64,000 nucleotides of DNA, from NCBI GenBank assembly GCA_036496285.1, contig DASXLI010000067.1, positions 43,550-107,549 of the forward strand, written 5' to 3'. The DNA comes from DP-19 sp036496285. Lineage in GTDB: Bacteria > Desulfobacterota > Binatia > UTPRO1. The notes under the pieces were generated by a model. It made no database searches. It was not told the origin of the DNA and saw only the letters and a program-made list of their open reading frames with translations. This document shows positions 10,357 through 18,943 of the stretch, one piece after another (the first letter of the stretch is position 1; the number at the start of each line of letters is the position of its first letter). Both the position numbers and the translations under genes were made by a program.

Positions 10357-11025
10357 ATGCCGGTCAAGCACGCATTGCTCGCGCTGCTCGCGCAGCGCGA
10401 TCTCACGGGCTACGAGCTCAAGGTGCGCTTCGAGCGCGCCCTCGGCGATTTCTGGCAGCTCAACTCGGGCCAGGTCTACTCGACGCTCGAACGGCTGCGG
10501 CGCGCCGGCATGGTCACGCGGCAGAAGGAATGCGGCAGCGTCGAGCGCAGTCGCTACGCCATCCTCGCGCGCGGCCGCCGCCAGCTCGAGCGCTGGCTCG
10601 CCGCGCCGGCGCCGCGGCTCCGCCCGATCCGCGACCCGCTCTACGTGAAGCTGGTCTTCACGCCGCCGGAGGACATCCCGGTCCTGCTGCGCTCGTTCGT
10701 GGCCGAGACCCGGCGCTACGGCGATGCCGTGGAGACGCTCGGCGCGCTCGTCGCGCGCGAGCCGCTCTCGACATCGGGGCGCGCGCGCTGGCTCGTCGCG
10801 GAGGCGGCGCGCTTGCAATACGCCGCGCAGCTCTCGTGGCTCGGGACGGTGCGCCGTATGCTCGCGGCGGAGAGCGCCCGACCGGAAGGCATCGCGGCCG
10901 CGCGTCCGGCGCCCGCACGTCGCGCGCCGCTCCACGCGCTCGCGGCGACGTCGCGCGCGACACGTGGCGCCGCCGACGTGGCCGGAGCGGCGGTCGCGGT
11001 CGAGGCGGAGAGCGGGCGCGCCTGA
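10357..11025 (+). CDS. PadR-family transcriptional regulator
   Basis: 222 residues from the ATG at 10357, with GGAGGGA nine bases upstream. The N-terminal winged helix is typical of PadR proteins: HALLALLAQRDLTGYELK, then GQVYSTLERLRRAGMV and SRYAIL in the wing. The C-terminal half is helical and would dimerise, followed by an Ala/Arg-rich low-complexity tail of about 40 residues. Divergent from the formyltransferase-fold gene, with about 230 bases between them. PadR proteins usually repress stress or efflux genes; no obvious target is adjacent. Confidence 0.85.
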   Translation: MPVKHALLALLAQRDLTGYELKVRFERALGDFWQLNSGQVYSTLERLRRAGMVTRQKECGSVERSRYAILARGRRQLERWLAAPAPRLRPIRDPLYVKLVFTPPEDIPVLLRSFVAETRRYGDAVETLGALVAREPLSTSGRARWLVAEAARLQYAAQLSWLGTVRRMLAAESARPEGIAAARPAPARRAPLHALAATSRATRGAADVAGAAVAVEAESGRA

Positions 11026-11058
11026 GCGCCGCGACACGCGCTGGAAAAAAGTGTTTGC

Positions 11059-11084
11059 GATCCGCGGAGTCGATACCGCGGATC
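11059..11084. other. Perfect 9-bp inverted repeat, operator or terminator candidate
   Basis: GATCCGCGG (11059-11067) and CCGCGGATC (11076-11084) are separated by AGTCGATA. It lies 110 bases upstream of the IclR promoter candidate and just after the PadR gene, and is preceded by AAAAAA at 11045. On the minus strand the hairpin would be followed, nine bases later, by TTTTTT, but no minus-strand gene needs terminating here. An operator for the PadR or IclR protein is therefore as likely. Confidence 0.45.
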
Positions 11085-11194
11085 GACCCCTCCCGGCACC
11101 GTGGCCGGCATGCTTGGCGGCCGCGCTCCGTCCCGCCGACCAACGCGCTCGACCGCGCCAATCGTGGTGTTCCGTCGGTTGCAGGACGCGCCGT

Positions 11195-11227
11195 TTGACA
11201 GGCTGTGGCGAAACCACTAGCCATAAA
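11195..11227 (+). promoter_or_regulatory. Promoter candidate upstream of the IclR gene
   Basis: TTGACA at 11195-11200 is a perfect -35. At 17 bases the -10 would be TAGCCA (11218-11223); CATAAA at 11222-11227 is a better hexamer but with a long 21-base spacer. The element covers a GTG at 11205 that could otherwise open the IclR frame, which favours the ATG at 11247 as the start. Confidence 0.4.
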
Positions 11228-11246
11228 ACAGCTTCCCAGACTGCCC

Positions 11247-12026
11247 ATGGTTCGCCGCGAGAAGAGCAACTACATCATCCGCTCCGTCGCCCACGCCCTC
11301 GACGTGATCGAGGAGTTCTACGGCGACGCCGACGAGCTCGGCGTCACCGATCTGAGCAAGCGTCTCAAGCTGCACAAGAACAACATCTTCCGCCTGCTGG
11401 CGACGCTCGAGTCGCGCGGCTACATCGAGCAGAACAAGGCCACCGAGAACTATCGCCTCGGCGTGCGGAGCCTGCAGCTCGGCCAGGCGTACGTCGGCCG
11501 TATGGGCCTGCTACGCCAGGCCCGTCCCATCATGGAGACGCTCGTGAAGCAGTGCCGCGAGAGCGCCTACGTGGCGGTCGTGCGCCGCGGCGGCATGGTG
11601 CCGCTCGACAGCGTGGACGCCGACCAGCCGGTGCGCCTCGTGTCGCAGATCGGCGAGCTCCTTCCCCTGCACTGCACCGCGTCCGGCAAGGTCCACCTCG
11701 CGTTCGAATCGGAGGATGAGCTCAAGTCGCGCCTCTCGGAAGGGCTCAAGAAGTACACCTCCAGCACGATCACCGAGCGCGCGGCGCTGGCGCAGCAGCT
11801 GCGCGCGGTCGCCGAGAAGGGCTACGCGGTCGACATGGGCGAGTTCGTCGAGGACGTCCGCTCGATCGGTGCGCCGATCAAGGACTATACCGGCCGGGTC
11901 GTCGGCGCGCTCGCGATGAGCGGCCCCGCGTATCGCCTGACCAACGACCGGCTGCACAAGGAGATGGCGCCGCTCGTGGTGAAGGCCGCGACGGAGCTGT
12001 CGTCCCGCCTCGGCCACAACGCCTGA
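11247..12026 (+). CDS. IclR-family transcriptional regulator
   Basis: 259 residues from the ATG at 11247. An in-frame GTG at 11205 would add 14 residues but lies inside the promoter candidate. The N-terminal winged helix-turn-helix (residues about 8-65: LGVTDLSKRLKLHKNNIFRL) is followed by the GAF-like IclR effector domain, with LPLHCTASGKVHLAF and the later GEFVEDVRSIGAPI segment, both diagnostic for the family. The etfBA operon starts 113 bases downstream on the same strand, so it is a reasonable candidate regulator of ETF and acid or aromatic catabolism, by position only. Confidence 0.9.
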   Translation: MVRREKSNYIIRSVAHALDVIEEFYGDADELGVTDLSKRLKLHKNNIFRLLATLESRGYIEQNKATENYRLGVRSLQLGQAYVGRMGLLRQARPIMETLVKQCRESAYVAVVRRGGMVPLDSVDADQPVRLVSQIGELLPLHCTASGKVHLAFESEDELKSRLSEGLKKYTSSTITERAALAQQLRAVAEKGYAVDMGEFVEDVRSIGAPIKDYTGRVVGALAMSGPAYRLTNDRLHKEMAPLVVKAATELSSRLGHNA

Positions 12027-12075
12027 GCCGCGGCGCACCGCCCGGCCGTTCGTAAACATCGTTTGCAAGGGTGCC

Positions 12076-12105
12076 TTGACCGAGGATTTCGCATCGGGTT
12101 AGGTG
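12076..12105 (+). promoter_or_regulatory. Promoter candidate for etfB
   Basis: TTGACC (12076-12081), 17 or 18 bases, then TTAGGT/TAGGTG (12099-12105), about 35 bases before the etfB start. The -35 is strong. The -10 is weak against the E. coli consensus but resembles the TAGGTT of the desaturase promoter at 22992. Confidence 0.4.
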
Positions 12106-12139
12106 GCCCGTTTTCCACGCAACGGAAGGAGACCCCGAC

Positions 12140-12895
12140 GTGAAGATCCTCGCGACCGTCAAGCGCGTGCCCGACCCGGAGACCAGCATCAAGGTCAAGC
12201 CGGACGGCTCCGGCATCGTGACCGACAACATCAAGTGGGTGATCAACCCCTTCGACGAGATCGCCATCGAAGAGGCGCTCCGCATCAAGGAGAAGGTCGC
12301 GGGCAGCGAGGTCGTCCTGGTGAGCATCGGCGACAAGGTCGTACAGGAGCAGCTCCGCACCGGCCTGGCGATGGGCGCCGACCGCGCCATCCTGGTCGTC
12401 ACCGGGGACACGCTCGATCCGCTCGCGGTGGCGCGCGTTCTCGCCAAGCTCATCGAGACCGAGAAGCCCGACCTCGTCGTCATGGGCAAGCAGGCGATCG
12501 ACGACGACAGCAACGCCGCCGGGCAGATGCTCGCCGAGCTCCTTGGTTGGCCGCAGGCGACGTTCGCCTCGAAGGTCGAGCTCGCGGGCGATCAGAAGGC
12601 CGCGACCGTCATCCGCGAGGTCGACGGCGGCCTCGAGACGTTGAGCTTCCCGCTCCCGGGTATCGTCACCGCGGACCTGCGCTTGAACGAGCCGCGCTAC
12701 GCGTCGTTGCCGGGTATCATGAAGGCCCGCAAGAAGGAGCTGAAGGAGATCGCCATCGGCGATCTCGGCGTCGACGTCGCCCCGAAGGCGAGGATCGTGA
12801 AGATGGATCCGCCGCCGAAGCGTCAGGCCGGCAAACGGGTCGAGTCGGTCGAGCAGCTCGTCGAGCTGCTGCACACCGAAGCCAAAGTCATCTGA
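12140..12895 (+). CDS. etfB: Electron transfer flavoprotein beta subunit
   Basis: 251 residues. GTG start at 12140 with AAGGAG eight bases upstream. Complete EtfB: N-terminal KILATVKRVPDPE, the NPFDEIAIEEALRIKE segment, the AMP-binding loop around VVMGKQAIDDDSNAAGQM, and the recognition-loop region GLETLSFPLPGIVTADLRLN. With EtfA it forms the soluble FAD/AMP heterodimer that accepts electrons from acyl-CoA dehydrogenases. etfA follows 18 bases later. The protein at 28.2-30.3 kb is the probable quinone-side acceptor. Confidence 0.97.
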   Translation: MKILATVKRVPDPETSIKVKPDGSGIVTDNIKWVINPFDEIAIEEALRIKEKVAGSEVVLVSIGDKVVQEQLRTGLAMGADRAILVVTGDTLDPLAVARVLAKLIETEKPDLVVMGKQAIDDDSNAAGQMLAELLGWPQATFASKVELAGDQKAATVIREVDGGLETLSFPLPGIVTADLRLNEPRYASLPGIMKARKKELKEIAIGDLGVDVAPKARIVKMDPPPKRQAGKRVESVEQLVELLHTEAKVI

Positions 12896-12913
12896 AGGCA
12901 GGAGCGACACACC

Positions 12914-13882
12914 ATGGGCGACGTTCTCGTATTCGCGGAGCATCAGCACGGTAAGTTCCCCAAGACCACCCTGGTCGCCTTCGCGGCCGGCAAGGACGCC
13001 GCGGCGAAGTTCGGCGGCGCGTGCCACGCCGTGGTCGTCGGCACCGGCACCGACGCGCTCGCCGCCGAGGCGGCGTCGTACGGCATGAAGACGGTGCTCC
13101 AGCTCGACAACGCGCGGCTCGAGCACTACGTCGCCGACGCGTACGCCGCGGCGCTCGCCGAGCTGATCAAGGCGAAGGGCATCGATACCTTCGTCGCCAC
13201 CGCCACCGCGATCGGCAAGGACCTGACGCCGCGCCTCGCCGCGCGGCTCAACGCCCCGCTCGCCGCCGACATCTCCGGCATCAACGCCGACGGCACCGTG
13301 CAGCGTCCGATGTACGCCGGCAACGTCTTCGCGACGGTGAAGCTCGAGGGCACGCCGCGCGTCATCTCCGTCCGTGCCACCGCCTTCGACGCCGCCGCCA
13401 AGGAAGGCACCGGCACCGTCGAGAAGGTTTCCGTGTCGCTCGACGAGGGCAAGCTGACGATGAAGTTCGTCGGCCTCGAGGAGGTGAAGTCCGACCGTCC
13501 GGTCCTGACCGAGGCGCGCATCGTCGTCTCCGGCGGCCGCGGCCTCAAGAACGGCGAGAACTTCAAGACCGTGCTCGAGCCGCTCGTGGACGAGCTCGGC
13601 GCCGCGATGGGCGCGAGCCGCGCCGCGGTCGACGCCGGCTTCGTCCCGAACGATCTCCAGGTGGGGCAGACCGGCAAGGTCGTCGCCCCCGAGCTGTACA
13701 TCGCGGTCGGCCTCTCCGGCGCCATCCAGCATCTCGCCGGCATGAAGGACTCGAAGGTGATCGTCGCCATCAACAAGGACGAGGAGGCGCCGATCTTCCA
13801 GGTGTCCGACTACGGCCTCGTCGCCGATCTCTTCAAGGCCGTGCCGGAGATGAAGGAAGCGGTCCACAAGCTGAAGAGCTGA
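12914..13882 (+). CDS. etfA: Electron transfer flavoprotein alpha subunit
   Basis: 322 residues, with AGGAG upstream. Complete EtfA: an N-terminal domain I that lacks FAD contacts, and the C-terminal FAD domain with GGRGLKNGENF, the GQTGKVVAPELYIAVGLSGA motif and HLAGMKDSKVIVAINKDEEA. It binds the redox-active FAD and, with EtfB, shuttles electrons from beta-oxidation-type dehydrogenases to the membrane. The esterase gene begins two bases after its stop. Confidence 0.97.
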   Translation: MGDVLVFAEHQHGKFPKTTLVAFAAGKDAAAKFGGACHAVVVGTGTDALAAEAASYGMKTVLQLDNARLEHYVADAYAAALAELIKAKGIDTFVATATAIGKDLTPRLAARLNAPLAADISGINADGTVQRPMYAGNVFATVKLEGTPRVISVRATAFDAAAKEGTGTVEKVSVSLDEGKLTMKFVGLEEVKSDRPVLTEARIVVSGGRGLKNGENFKTVLEPLVDELGAAMGASRAAVDAGFVPNDLQVGQTGKVVAPELYIAVGLSGAIQHLAGMKDSKVIVAINKDEEAPIFQVSDYGLVADLFKAVPEMKEAVHKLKS

Positions 13883-13883
13883 G

Positions 13884-14741
13884 TTGATCCCGTTCCGCGC
13901 GCGCGCGGCGGCCGCTTCGGCGCTCGCCGCGCTTCTGCTCGCCGGGGCGTGCCGCTCGTCGGCACCGGCCGGCAGCGCGCCCGCCGGTACGGAGCCGAGC
14001 GAGGGCTGCCGCGCCGGGGCGCACGACGCCGAGCGGGAGGCGCGCCAGTCGTTCACGGCCGGCGCCGATACACACGAGCTCCTGATCGACGCCCCGGCGA
14101 GCTCCGTGAACGAGCCGCGTCCGCTCATCCTCGCGTTCCACGGCTTTGGCAGCAACGCCGCCAACGTCTGCGACGGCACGGGGCTGCGCACCGTCGCCGA
14201 GCGCGAGCGCGCCGTCCTCGTCTGCCCGGAGGGCCGCGACGACGTGCACCTGGTCGGCGCGGTGGGTCGTGGCTGGGACGTCAATCCGAGCGAGACCCGC
14301 GACGTCGACTACGTGCGCGCGCTCCTCGATCGCCTGGAGACGGAGCGCTGCATCGACCGCCAGCGCGTCTACGCGACGGGCATGTCGAACGGCGGCTTCT
14401 TCGCGAGCCTCCTCGGCTGCCGCCTCGCGGATCGGCTTGCCGCGATCGCGCCGGTCGCCGGCGTCATGCCGCTCAAGGGCTGCACGCCCGCCCGTCCGGT
14501 CCCGGCACTGCTCGTGTTCGGACGGCGGGACAAGGTCGTGCCGTGGGCGCTCACCGAGGGCGGGCGCAACTGGTGGACGGAGACGGACGGCTGCGGCGCG
14601 TCGCAGGACGTCGACGGCTGCTTCGCCTTCTCGGGCTGCCGCGCCGACGTCGTCGCGTGCGAGGGCCCGCAAGGCCATACGTGGCCGGCCGATGCGGCCG
14701 AGCGCATCTGGCGCTTCTTCGCGGCGCATCCGCGCGGCTGA
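13884..14741 (+). CDS. Lipoprotein polyhydroxybutyrate depolymerase/feruloyl esterase-like (LpqC type) hydrolase
   Basis: 285 residues from a TTG two bases after the etfA stop; no ATG or GTG fits, and coupling to etfA explains the lack of an RBS. The signal peptide ends in LLLAGAC, a lipobox, so it is lipid-anchored. Alpha/beta hydrolase of the PHB depolymerase/esterase family CE1: oxyanion HGFGSNAANVCD, nucleophile elbow GMSNGG (about residue 167), Asp in VFGRRDKVVP, and His in GPQGHTWPAD. Several Cys pairs suggest disulfides. The substrate is probably an ester of a hydroxyacid or phenolic acid outside the cell. Its place after etfBA would fit supplying acids for oxidation, which is inference. 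Confidence 0.85.
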   Translation: MIPFRARAAAASALAALLLAGACRSSAPAGSAPAGTEPSEGCRAGAHDAEREARQSFTAGADTHELLIDAPASSVNEPRPLILAFHGFGSNAANVCDGTGLRTVAERERAVLVCPEGRDDVHLVGAVGRGWDVNPSETRDVDYVRALLDRLETERCIDRQRVYATGMSNGGFFASLLGCRLADRLAAIAPVAGVMPLKGCTPARPVPALLVFGRRDKVVPWALTEGGRNWWTETDGCGASQDVDGCFAFSGCRADVVACEGPQGHTWPADAAERIWRFFAAHPRG

Positions 14742-14750
14742 GGCCCGCTC

Positions 14751-15659
14751 TCACGGCCAGTCGACGGCCGACAACCTCGCCAGCGCGCGTGCCAGCGCTT
14801 GAATCCCGCTCGCGCCTTCGCCCTGCGCCTCGACGGCGCGATAGAGCTGCTCGGCGAGCGCCAGGCCGGGGAGCGCCAGGCGCATGCGCCGCGCCTCGGC
14901 GAGCGCGATGCCGAGGTCCTTCAGGAAGTGGGTGACGGCGAAGCCCGGCGCGAAGTCGCCACGCAGCATGCGCGGTGCGTAGTTGGTGAGCGACCAGGAG
15001 CCGGCGGCGCCCCCCGAGACCGACTCGAGCACCCGCGTCAGGTCGAGGCCGGCGCGATAGGCGTACAGAAGCGCCTCGCACACCCCGATCATGCCGGTCG
15101 CGATCAGCGTCTGGTTCACCATCTTGGTGTGCTGCCCCGCGCCCGCGGGTCCCTGCAGCACGATCGTGCGGCCGAGGTGGGCGAAGAGCGGCCGCACACG
15201 CTCGAAGACGGCGGGCTCGCCGCCGACCATGATCGAGAGCCGCGCCTCGCGTGCGCCGACGTCGCCGCCGGAGACCGGTGCGTCGAGCGCGCCGACGCTC
15301 TTCGCCCGGGCGGCGGCCTCGATCTCGCGCGCCAGCCCCGGCTCGCTGGTCGTCATGTCGACGAGCACCGCGCCGGCGCGGGCGCCGGCGAGCGCCCCGT
15401 CGGCGCCGAGGACGACCTCGCGCACGTCCGCCGGCGTCCCGACCATGACGAAGACCACGTCGGCGGCCGCCGCGACGGCACGCGGCGTATCGGCCCAGCG
15501 CGCGCCGCGCGCCAGCAGCGGCTCGGCGCGCTGCAGTGTGCGGGTGAAGACGGTCATCGGATGCCCGGCCTGCATCAAGTGGCCGCACATCGAGGCCCCC
15601 ATCAGCCCCGTGCCGATCCATCCCAGAGGGCCGAGCGGCGCGTGCTCCGCGTTCGACAT
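14751..15659 (-). CDS. Beta-hydroxyacid dehydrogenase (3-hydroxyisobutyrate dehydrogenase family)
   Basis: 302 residues. N-terminal NAD(P)-binding Rossmann fold with GWIGTGLMGASM, the substrate loop DAPVSGGDVGA, and the catalytic lysine in GQHTKMVNQ. The C-terminal all-helical dimer domain contains FLKDLGIAL. The family oxidises 3-hydroxyisobutyrate or reduces tartronate/succinate semialdehydes. The motif after SGG (DVGARE) is closer to the general family than to strict HIBADH, so the substrate is open. Single gene, convergent with the esterase gene and divergent from the SGNH hydrolase gene. Confidence 0.88.
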   Translation of the reverse strand: MSNAEHAPLGPLGWIGTGLMGASMCGHLMQAGHPMTVFTRTLQRAEPLLARGARWADTPRAVAAAADVVFVMVGTPADVREVVLGADGALAGARAGAVLVDMTTSEPGLAREIEAAARAKSVGALDAPVSGGDVGAREARLSIMVGGEPAVFERVRPLFAHLGRTIVLQGPAGAGQHTKMVNQTLIATGMIGVCEALLYAYRAGLDLTRVLESVSGGAAGSWSLTNYAPRMLRGDFAPGFAVTHFLKDLGIALAEARRMRLALPGLALAEQLYRAVEAQGEGASGIQALARALARLSAVDWP

Positions 15660-15724
15660 CGCGGCGCCGTTTTCACCTTCGCGCGCGCGGGCGTCAACCG
15701 GCGCGGCTTGACGGCGCGCGGCCC

Positions 15725-16819
15725 ATGGGCGATGTGCCCGGCGCCTCCATGCGCACGAGACGCCTCCTGCTGCTCCTCGCCGAATGGCTCGTGCTGCTCG
15801 TCCTGCTCGAGGCGGCGGTGCGCGCGGTGGTGGCGCCGCAGGTCGACGTGCCGCATCTCCGCGTCCACGCCGAGGGCTTCTACACCTGGTATCCGGGCTC
15901 GCGCTTCACCTACCACAACCTGCCCGGCGTGGTGCCGGCGAGTGCGCCTGTCCGGATCGACGCATTCGGCCTGCGGGGCGACGAGGTGCCGATGCCGAAG
16001 CCGCCGGGCGAGCGGCGCGTGCTCGTCGTCGGTGACTCGTACACCGCGGCCGTGCAGCTGCCCGAGGAGCGCATCTTCACGACGCTCCTGCAGCGCGCCC
16101 TCGAGCAGGCGCGCCCCGGCGCGACCTACCGGGTGCTGAACGCGGGCGTGAACGGCGCCGGCACGGCCGAGGAGCTTCTCTACTTCGAGCACGAGGGCGC
16201 GACGCTCACACCCGACGTCGTGGTGCTGCAGTACGCCTTCAACGACGTCGACGACACGCGGCGGCACGGCGGCTTTCGTCTCACCGCGGACGGCGTCGCC
16301 TTGCGCGACGACCTGCGCCAGCCGCCCGCCTGGCGCGCCCCGCTCCTCGCGCTGCGCGACGCGCTCGGCAACCACAGCCTCGCGTTCTATCTTCTCTACC
16401 GCATGCTCACCGGCTCCCATCCACCGGCCGCGGCCGCCGCGGAGGCGCCGCACGCCGCCCCCTCTCCCGCCGAGCTCGCGCCCGACGTGCGTCACGACGT
16501 CGATCTCGTCGTGCGGCTCGCGGGCCAGCTCGTGCGCGACGCCAACGCGATCGGCGCCCCCGTCGTCCTGATGACGATCCCCTCGCCGCTCTACATCCAG
16601 GGCGGCGACCCGGTGTACGAGCGGGTCGTAGCCGGCTTCGGCGCACTCGTCGCCGGCACGAGGAACCAGCTGCTCGTCACGGACTCGATCCTGCTCGCCG
16701 CGCACCAGCGGGGCGAGTCGGCGATCCTCGCCGGCGACGGCCACCTCGGCGAGGACGGCCACCGCCTGGTCGCCGAGGCGCTCTCGGCCGCGGTCCTGCG
16801 CGCGCTGTCGACGTCGTGA
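15725..16819 (+). CDS. Membrane-anchored SGNH/GDSL hydrolase
   Basis: 364 residues from the ATG at 15725; an ATG at 15749 is an equally good start and neither has a clear RBS. An N-terminal membrane segment (LLLLLAEWLVLLVLLEAAV) is followed by an extracytoplasmic SGNH domain. Block I is VLVVGDSYTAA with the catalytic Ser, then NAGVNGAGTAEELLYF (Gly/Asn), YAFNDVDD (Asn), and the C-terminal GDGHLGEDGHRLVAEAL with the Asp-His pair. Such proteins act as acetyl- or acyltransferases/esterases on polysaccharides or lipids. It overlaps the following GT-C gene by GTGA, which supports a joint role in cell-surface glycan modification. Confidence 0.85.
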   Translation: MGDVPGASMRTRRLLLLLAEWLVLLVLLEAAVRAVVAPQVDVPHLRVHAEGFYTWYPGSRFTYHNLPGVVPASAPVRIDAFGLRGDEVPMPKPPGERRVLVVGDSYTAAVQLPEERIFTTLLQRALEQARPGATYRVLNAGVNGAGTAEELLYFEHEGATLTPDVVVLQYAFNDVDDTRRHGGFRLTADGVALRDDLRQPPAWRAPLLALRDALGNHSLAFYLLYRMLTGSHPPAAAAAEAPHAAPSPAELAPDVRHDVDLVVRLAGQLVRDANAIGAPVVLMTIPSPLYIQGGDPVYERVVAGFGALVAGTRNQLLVTDSILLAAHQRGESAILAGDGHLGEDGHRLVAEALSAAVLRALSTS

Positions 16820-18072
16820 CGCCCGTGCGCCGGCGGACCCGGCACACCCAGCACGCCCAGCACACCTGGATCGCGGCCCTGGCGTTCGCGGCCTGGGCGG
16901 CGGTGATCGGCTATCGCATCGACACCAAGCTCATGGTGAGCGCCGAGCAGAGCGCGGAGCACTGGACGATGTGCGATTTCCAGGAGACGCTCTACTACCC
17001 GGCGGTCGCATGGCTGCACGGCGTGAACCCCTACGACCCGGCCTTCCCGGACCGCTACCCGGTCGAGCGGCGGCTGCCGGCCTATGCCCCGATGGGCGTC
17101 CTGCTGCACCTGCCGCTCGCCCTGCTGCCGGTGAAGCCGGCGGAGGCCGCATACTTTTTCGTGACCCTCGCGCTCGTGCTCGCCCTGGCCGCGTTGACCC
17201 TGCGTGCGTGCGGCCTCCCCCACGACACGGCGTGGGTGATGGCGCTCGGCACGCTCATGCTGATCGCACGCCCGGGGCACAAGTCGATGCTCCTCGGGCA
17301 GTCGACGATGGAGCTCGCGCTCGGCGTGTACCTCGCGTTGATCTACAGCCGCGACCGGCCACTGCTCGCGGCGATCGGTGTCGCGCTCTCCACGTTGAAG
17401 CCGCAGTTCGGCCTGCCGCTCCTGCCGCTGCTGCTGGTCACGGGCGCGTACCGGGCCGTTTTCGGCGGGCTCGGGCTGGCGATCGGCCTTTCCCTCCTCG
17501 TGCTGGCGCGCTTCGGCGTCGCCGGGCCCGTGTCCTGGTGGCGGTCGCTGCTCCACACCGCGGCCGTCGTGTCGCGGCCGTCGGGAATGTGGTTCCTCCG
17601 CATCGATCTGAGCTACGCGGTGCGGGTCCTCGTCGGGCCCCACGGCAGCGTGGTCGACCTGGCGCTCGCGCTCGGCACCGTCGCCGTTGCCGCGTTCGTC
17701 GTGCATCGCACGTGTCGCCAGGGACCGATCGTTGCCTCGGCGCTGGCGTCGACGGCGACGTGCGCCGCCATCCTGCTCTCCAACTATCACCTGACCTACG
17801 ACGCGATCATTCTCACCTTGCCGATCGTCGCGCTGCTGAGCGGTGTCGGGGTTGCCGGCGTGCCTCGTACGATACGGATCGGGCTCGCCACGCTCCTGCT
17901 GCTGCCCGCCGTCCACTACGATCTCCCGATGATACAGATATTCGACGCCCTTGGTCTCGGCGCCCCGTGGCACATGGCCGACGCCGTTGCCAACACGATG
18001 GCGCTCACGGCCGCGCTCCTCGGCTCGGCGCTCGTGGCTGCCCGAGCGAGGCCGCCGGTCAGCGGACGCTGA
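16816..18072 (+). CDS. GT87-type integral membrane glycosyltransferase (DUF2029)
   Basis: 418 residues. The GTG start overlaps the SGNH gene stop (GTGA). About ten hydrophobic segments; an early extracytoplasmic loop with NPYDPAFPDRYPVERRLPAY and a middle TLKPQFGLPLLPL motif are characteristic of the GT87 (mannosyltransferase PimE/DUF2029) group, which use polyprenyl-phosphate sugars on the periplasmic side. The 3' end overlaps the convergent lipoprotein gene by 14 bases. Confidence 0.82.
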   Translation: MTPVRRRTRHTQHAQHTWIAALAFAAWAAVIGYRIDTKLMVSAEQSAEHWTMCDFQETLYYPAVAWLHGVNPYDPAFPDRYPVERRLPAYAPMGVLLHLPLALLPVKPAEAAYFFVTLALVLALAALTLRACGLPHDTAWVMALGTLMLIARPGHKSMLLGQSTMELALGVYLALIYSRDRPLLAAIGVALSTLKPQFGLPLLPLLLVTGAYRAVFGGLGLAIGLSLLVLARFGVAGPVSWWRSLLHTAAVVSRPSGMWFLRIDLSYAVRVLVGPHGSVVDLALALGTVAVAAFVVHRTCRQGPIVASALASTATCAAILLSNYHLTYDAIILTLPIVALLSGVGVAGVPRTIRIGLATLLLLPAVHYDLPMIQIFDALGLGAPWHMADAVANTMALTAALLGSALVAARARPPVSGR

Positions 18073-18943
18073 GCGGACGCGTGCCGGCCGACGGCAGCGC
18101 CGCGAGCGGCGTCGACCAGAACGTCATCACGTCGGGCGCGCCGTGCCAGTAGACGACTCGCCGGGACTGCGCCGCGACCGGCCGGTCGCTGGTGATGCGC
18201 AAGCCGTAGTGGTGGTTCGCGAAGGCGAGATCGTCCATGCGGATGGCAGCGAGGCGGCGCGCCGGCACCTGCACGTGCTGGTGGCGGGCAAGCGGCCGGT
18301 AGAACGTGCTGAGCTTCACGTCGGCGTCCCGGTCGCCGGGATTCAGCACGAGCGTCGTCTCGGTCTCGCGCACCCAGTAGCGCTCGTCGTCCATCACGAT
18401 GCCGTCGGCGAGATACCAGCGGTCGGCGAGCTGCGGGATCGCCAGGTACGAGCTCGCCGCCTCGCGCACGCCGCCCGGCGACTTCGTCGCCGCGCCGGTC
18501 TCGAGATTGCCGCCGGTGTTGTCCCACGCGATCGTCGCCTGCGCGACGACGGGCTCGCTCGTGACGACGCCGAGCGCGAAGCGGCCCTGCGGCACGACCG
18601 GCCACTCGGCGATCGCCGACGCCGTGGTCGTGCCCGGCCCCGCCTTGAGCGCGAAGGTCTCGGGCTCGCGGTCCTCGTAGTACACGGTCACGTCGGCGCG
18701 CACCGCCTCGGGTCCTGGGTTGAATAGGAGGAGATACCCGTGCGTCGCCACGAGGCGTTCGGGATCGAGCGTGTGCTCGTAGTCGAGGAGGTACTGCGTC
18801 CGCATGCCGCCCGCGGGGAGCACGACCAACGACTCGTAGCGCTCGCACCCCGATGCCGAAAGGAGGGCAGCGAGCGCGAGGGCCGCGAACGCGAGGCCGC
18901 AAGCGCGCGCGGCCCCGCGGCCTGCGTGGCGCCGCTCCCTCAC
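18059..18943 (-). CDS. Exported lipoprotein, family unknown
   Basis: 294 residues from the GTG at 18943, which has GGAGGGA upstream and overlaps the stop of the preceding hydrolase gene (GTGA). The signal peptide ends in LLSASGC, a lipobox. The mature part is beta-rich with repeated strands such as YLLLFNPGPEAVRADVTVYY and TTLVLNPGDRDADVKLSTFY. This looks like two Ig-like or adhesin-like sandwich domains built on a NPG-x-x-x-x-x-V-x-x-x-x-Y theme. No catalytic motif is seen. It is the last gene of the MFS-hydrolase-lipoprotein operon and may be its surface component. Confidence 0.78.
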   Translation of the reverse strand: MRERRHAGRGAARACGLAFAALALAALLSASGCERYESLVVLPAGGMRTQYLLDYEHTLDPERLVATHGYLLLFNPGPEAVRADVTVYYEDREPETFALKAGPGTTTASAIAEWPVVPQGRFALGVVTSEPVVAQATIAWDNTGGNLETGAATKSPGGVREAASSYLAIPQLADRWYLADGIVMDDERYWVRETETTLVLNPGDRDADVKLSTFYRPLARHQHVQVPARRLAAIRMDDLAFANHHYGLRITSDRPVAAQSRRVVYWHGAPDVMTFWSTPLAALPSAGTRPLSVR

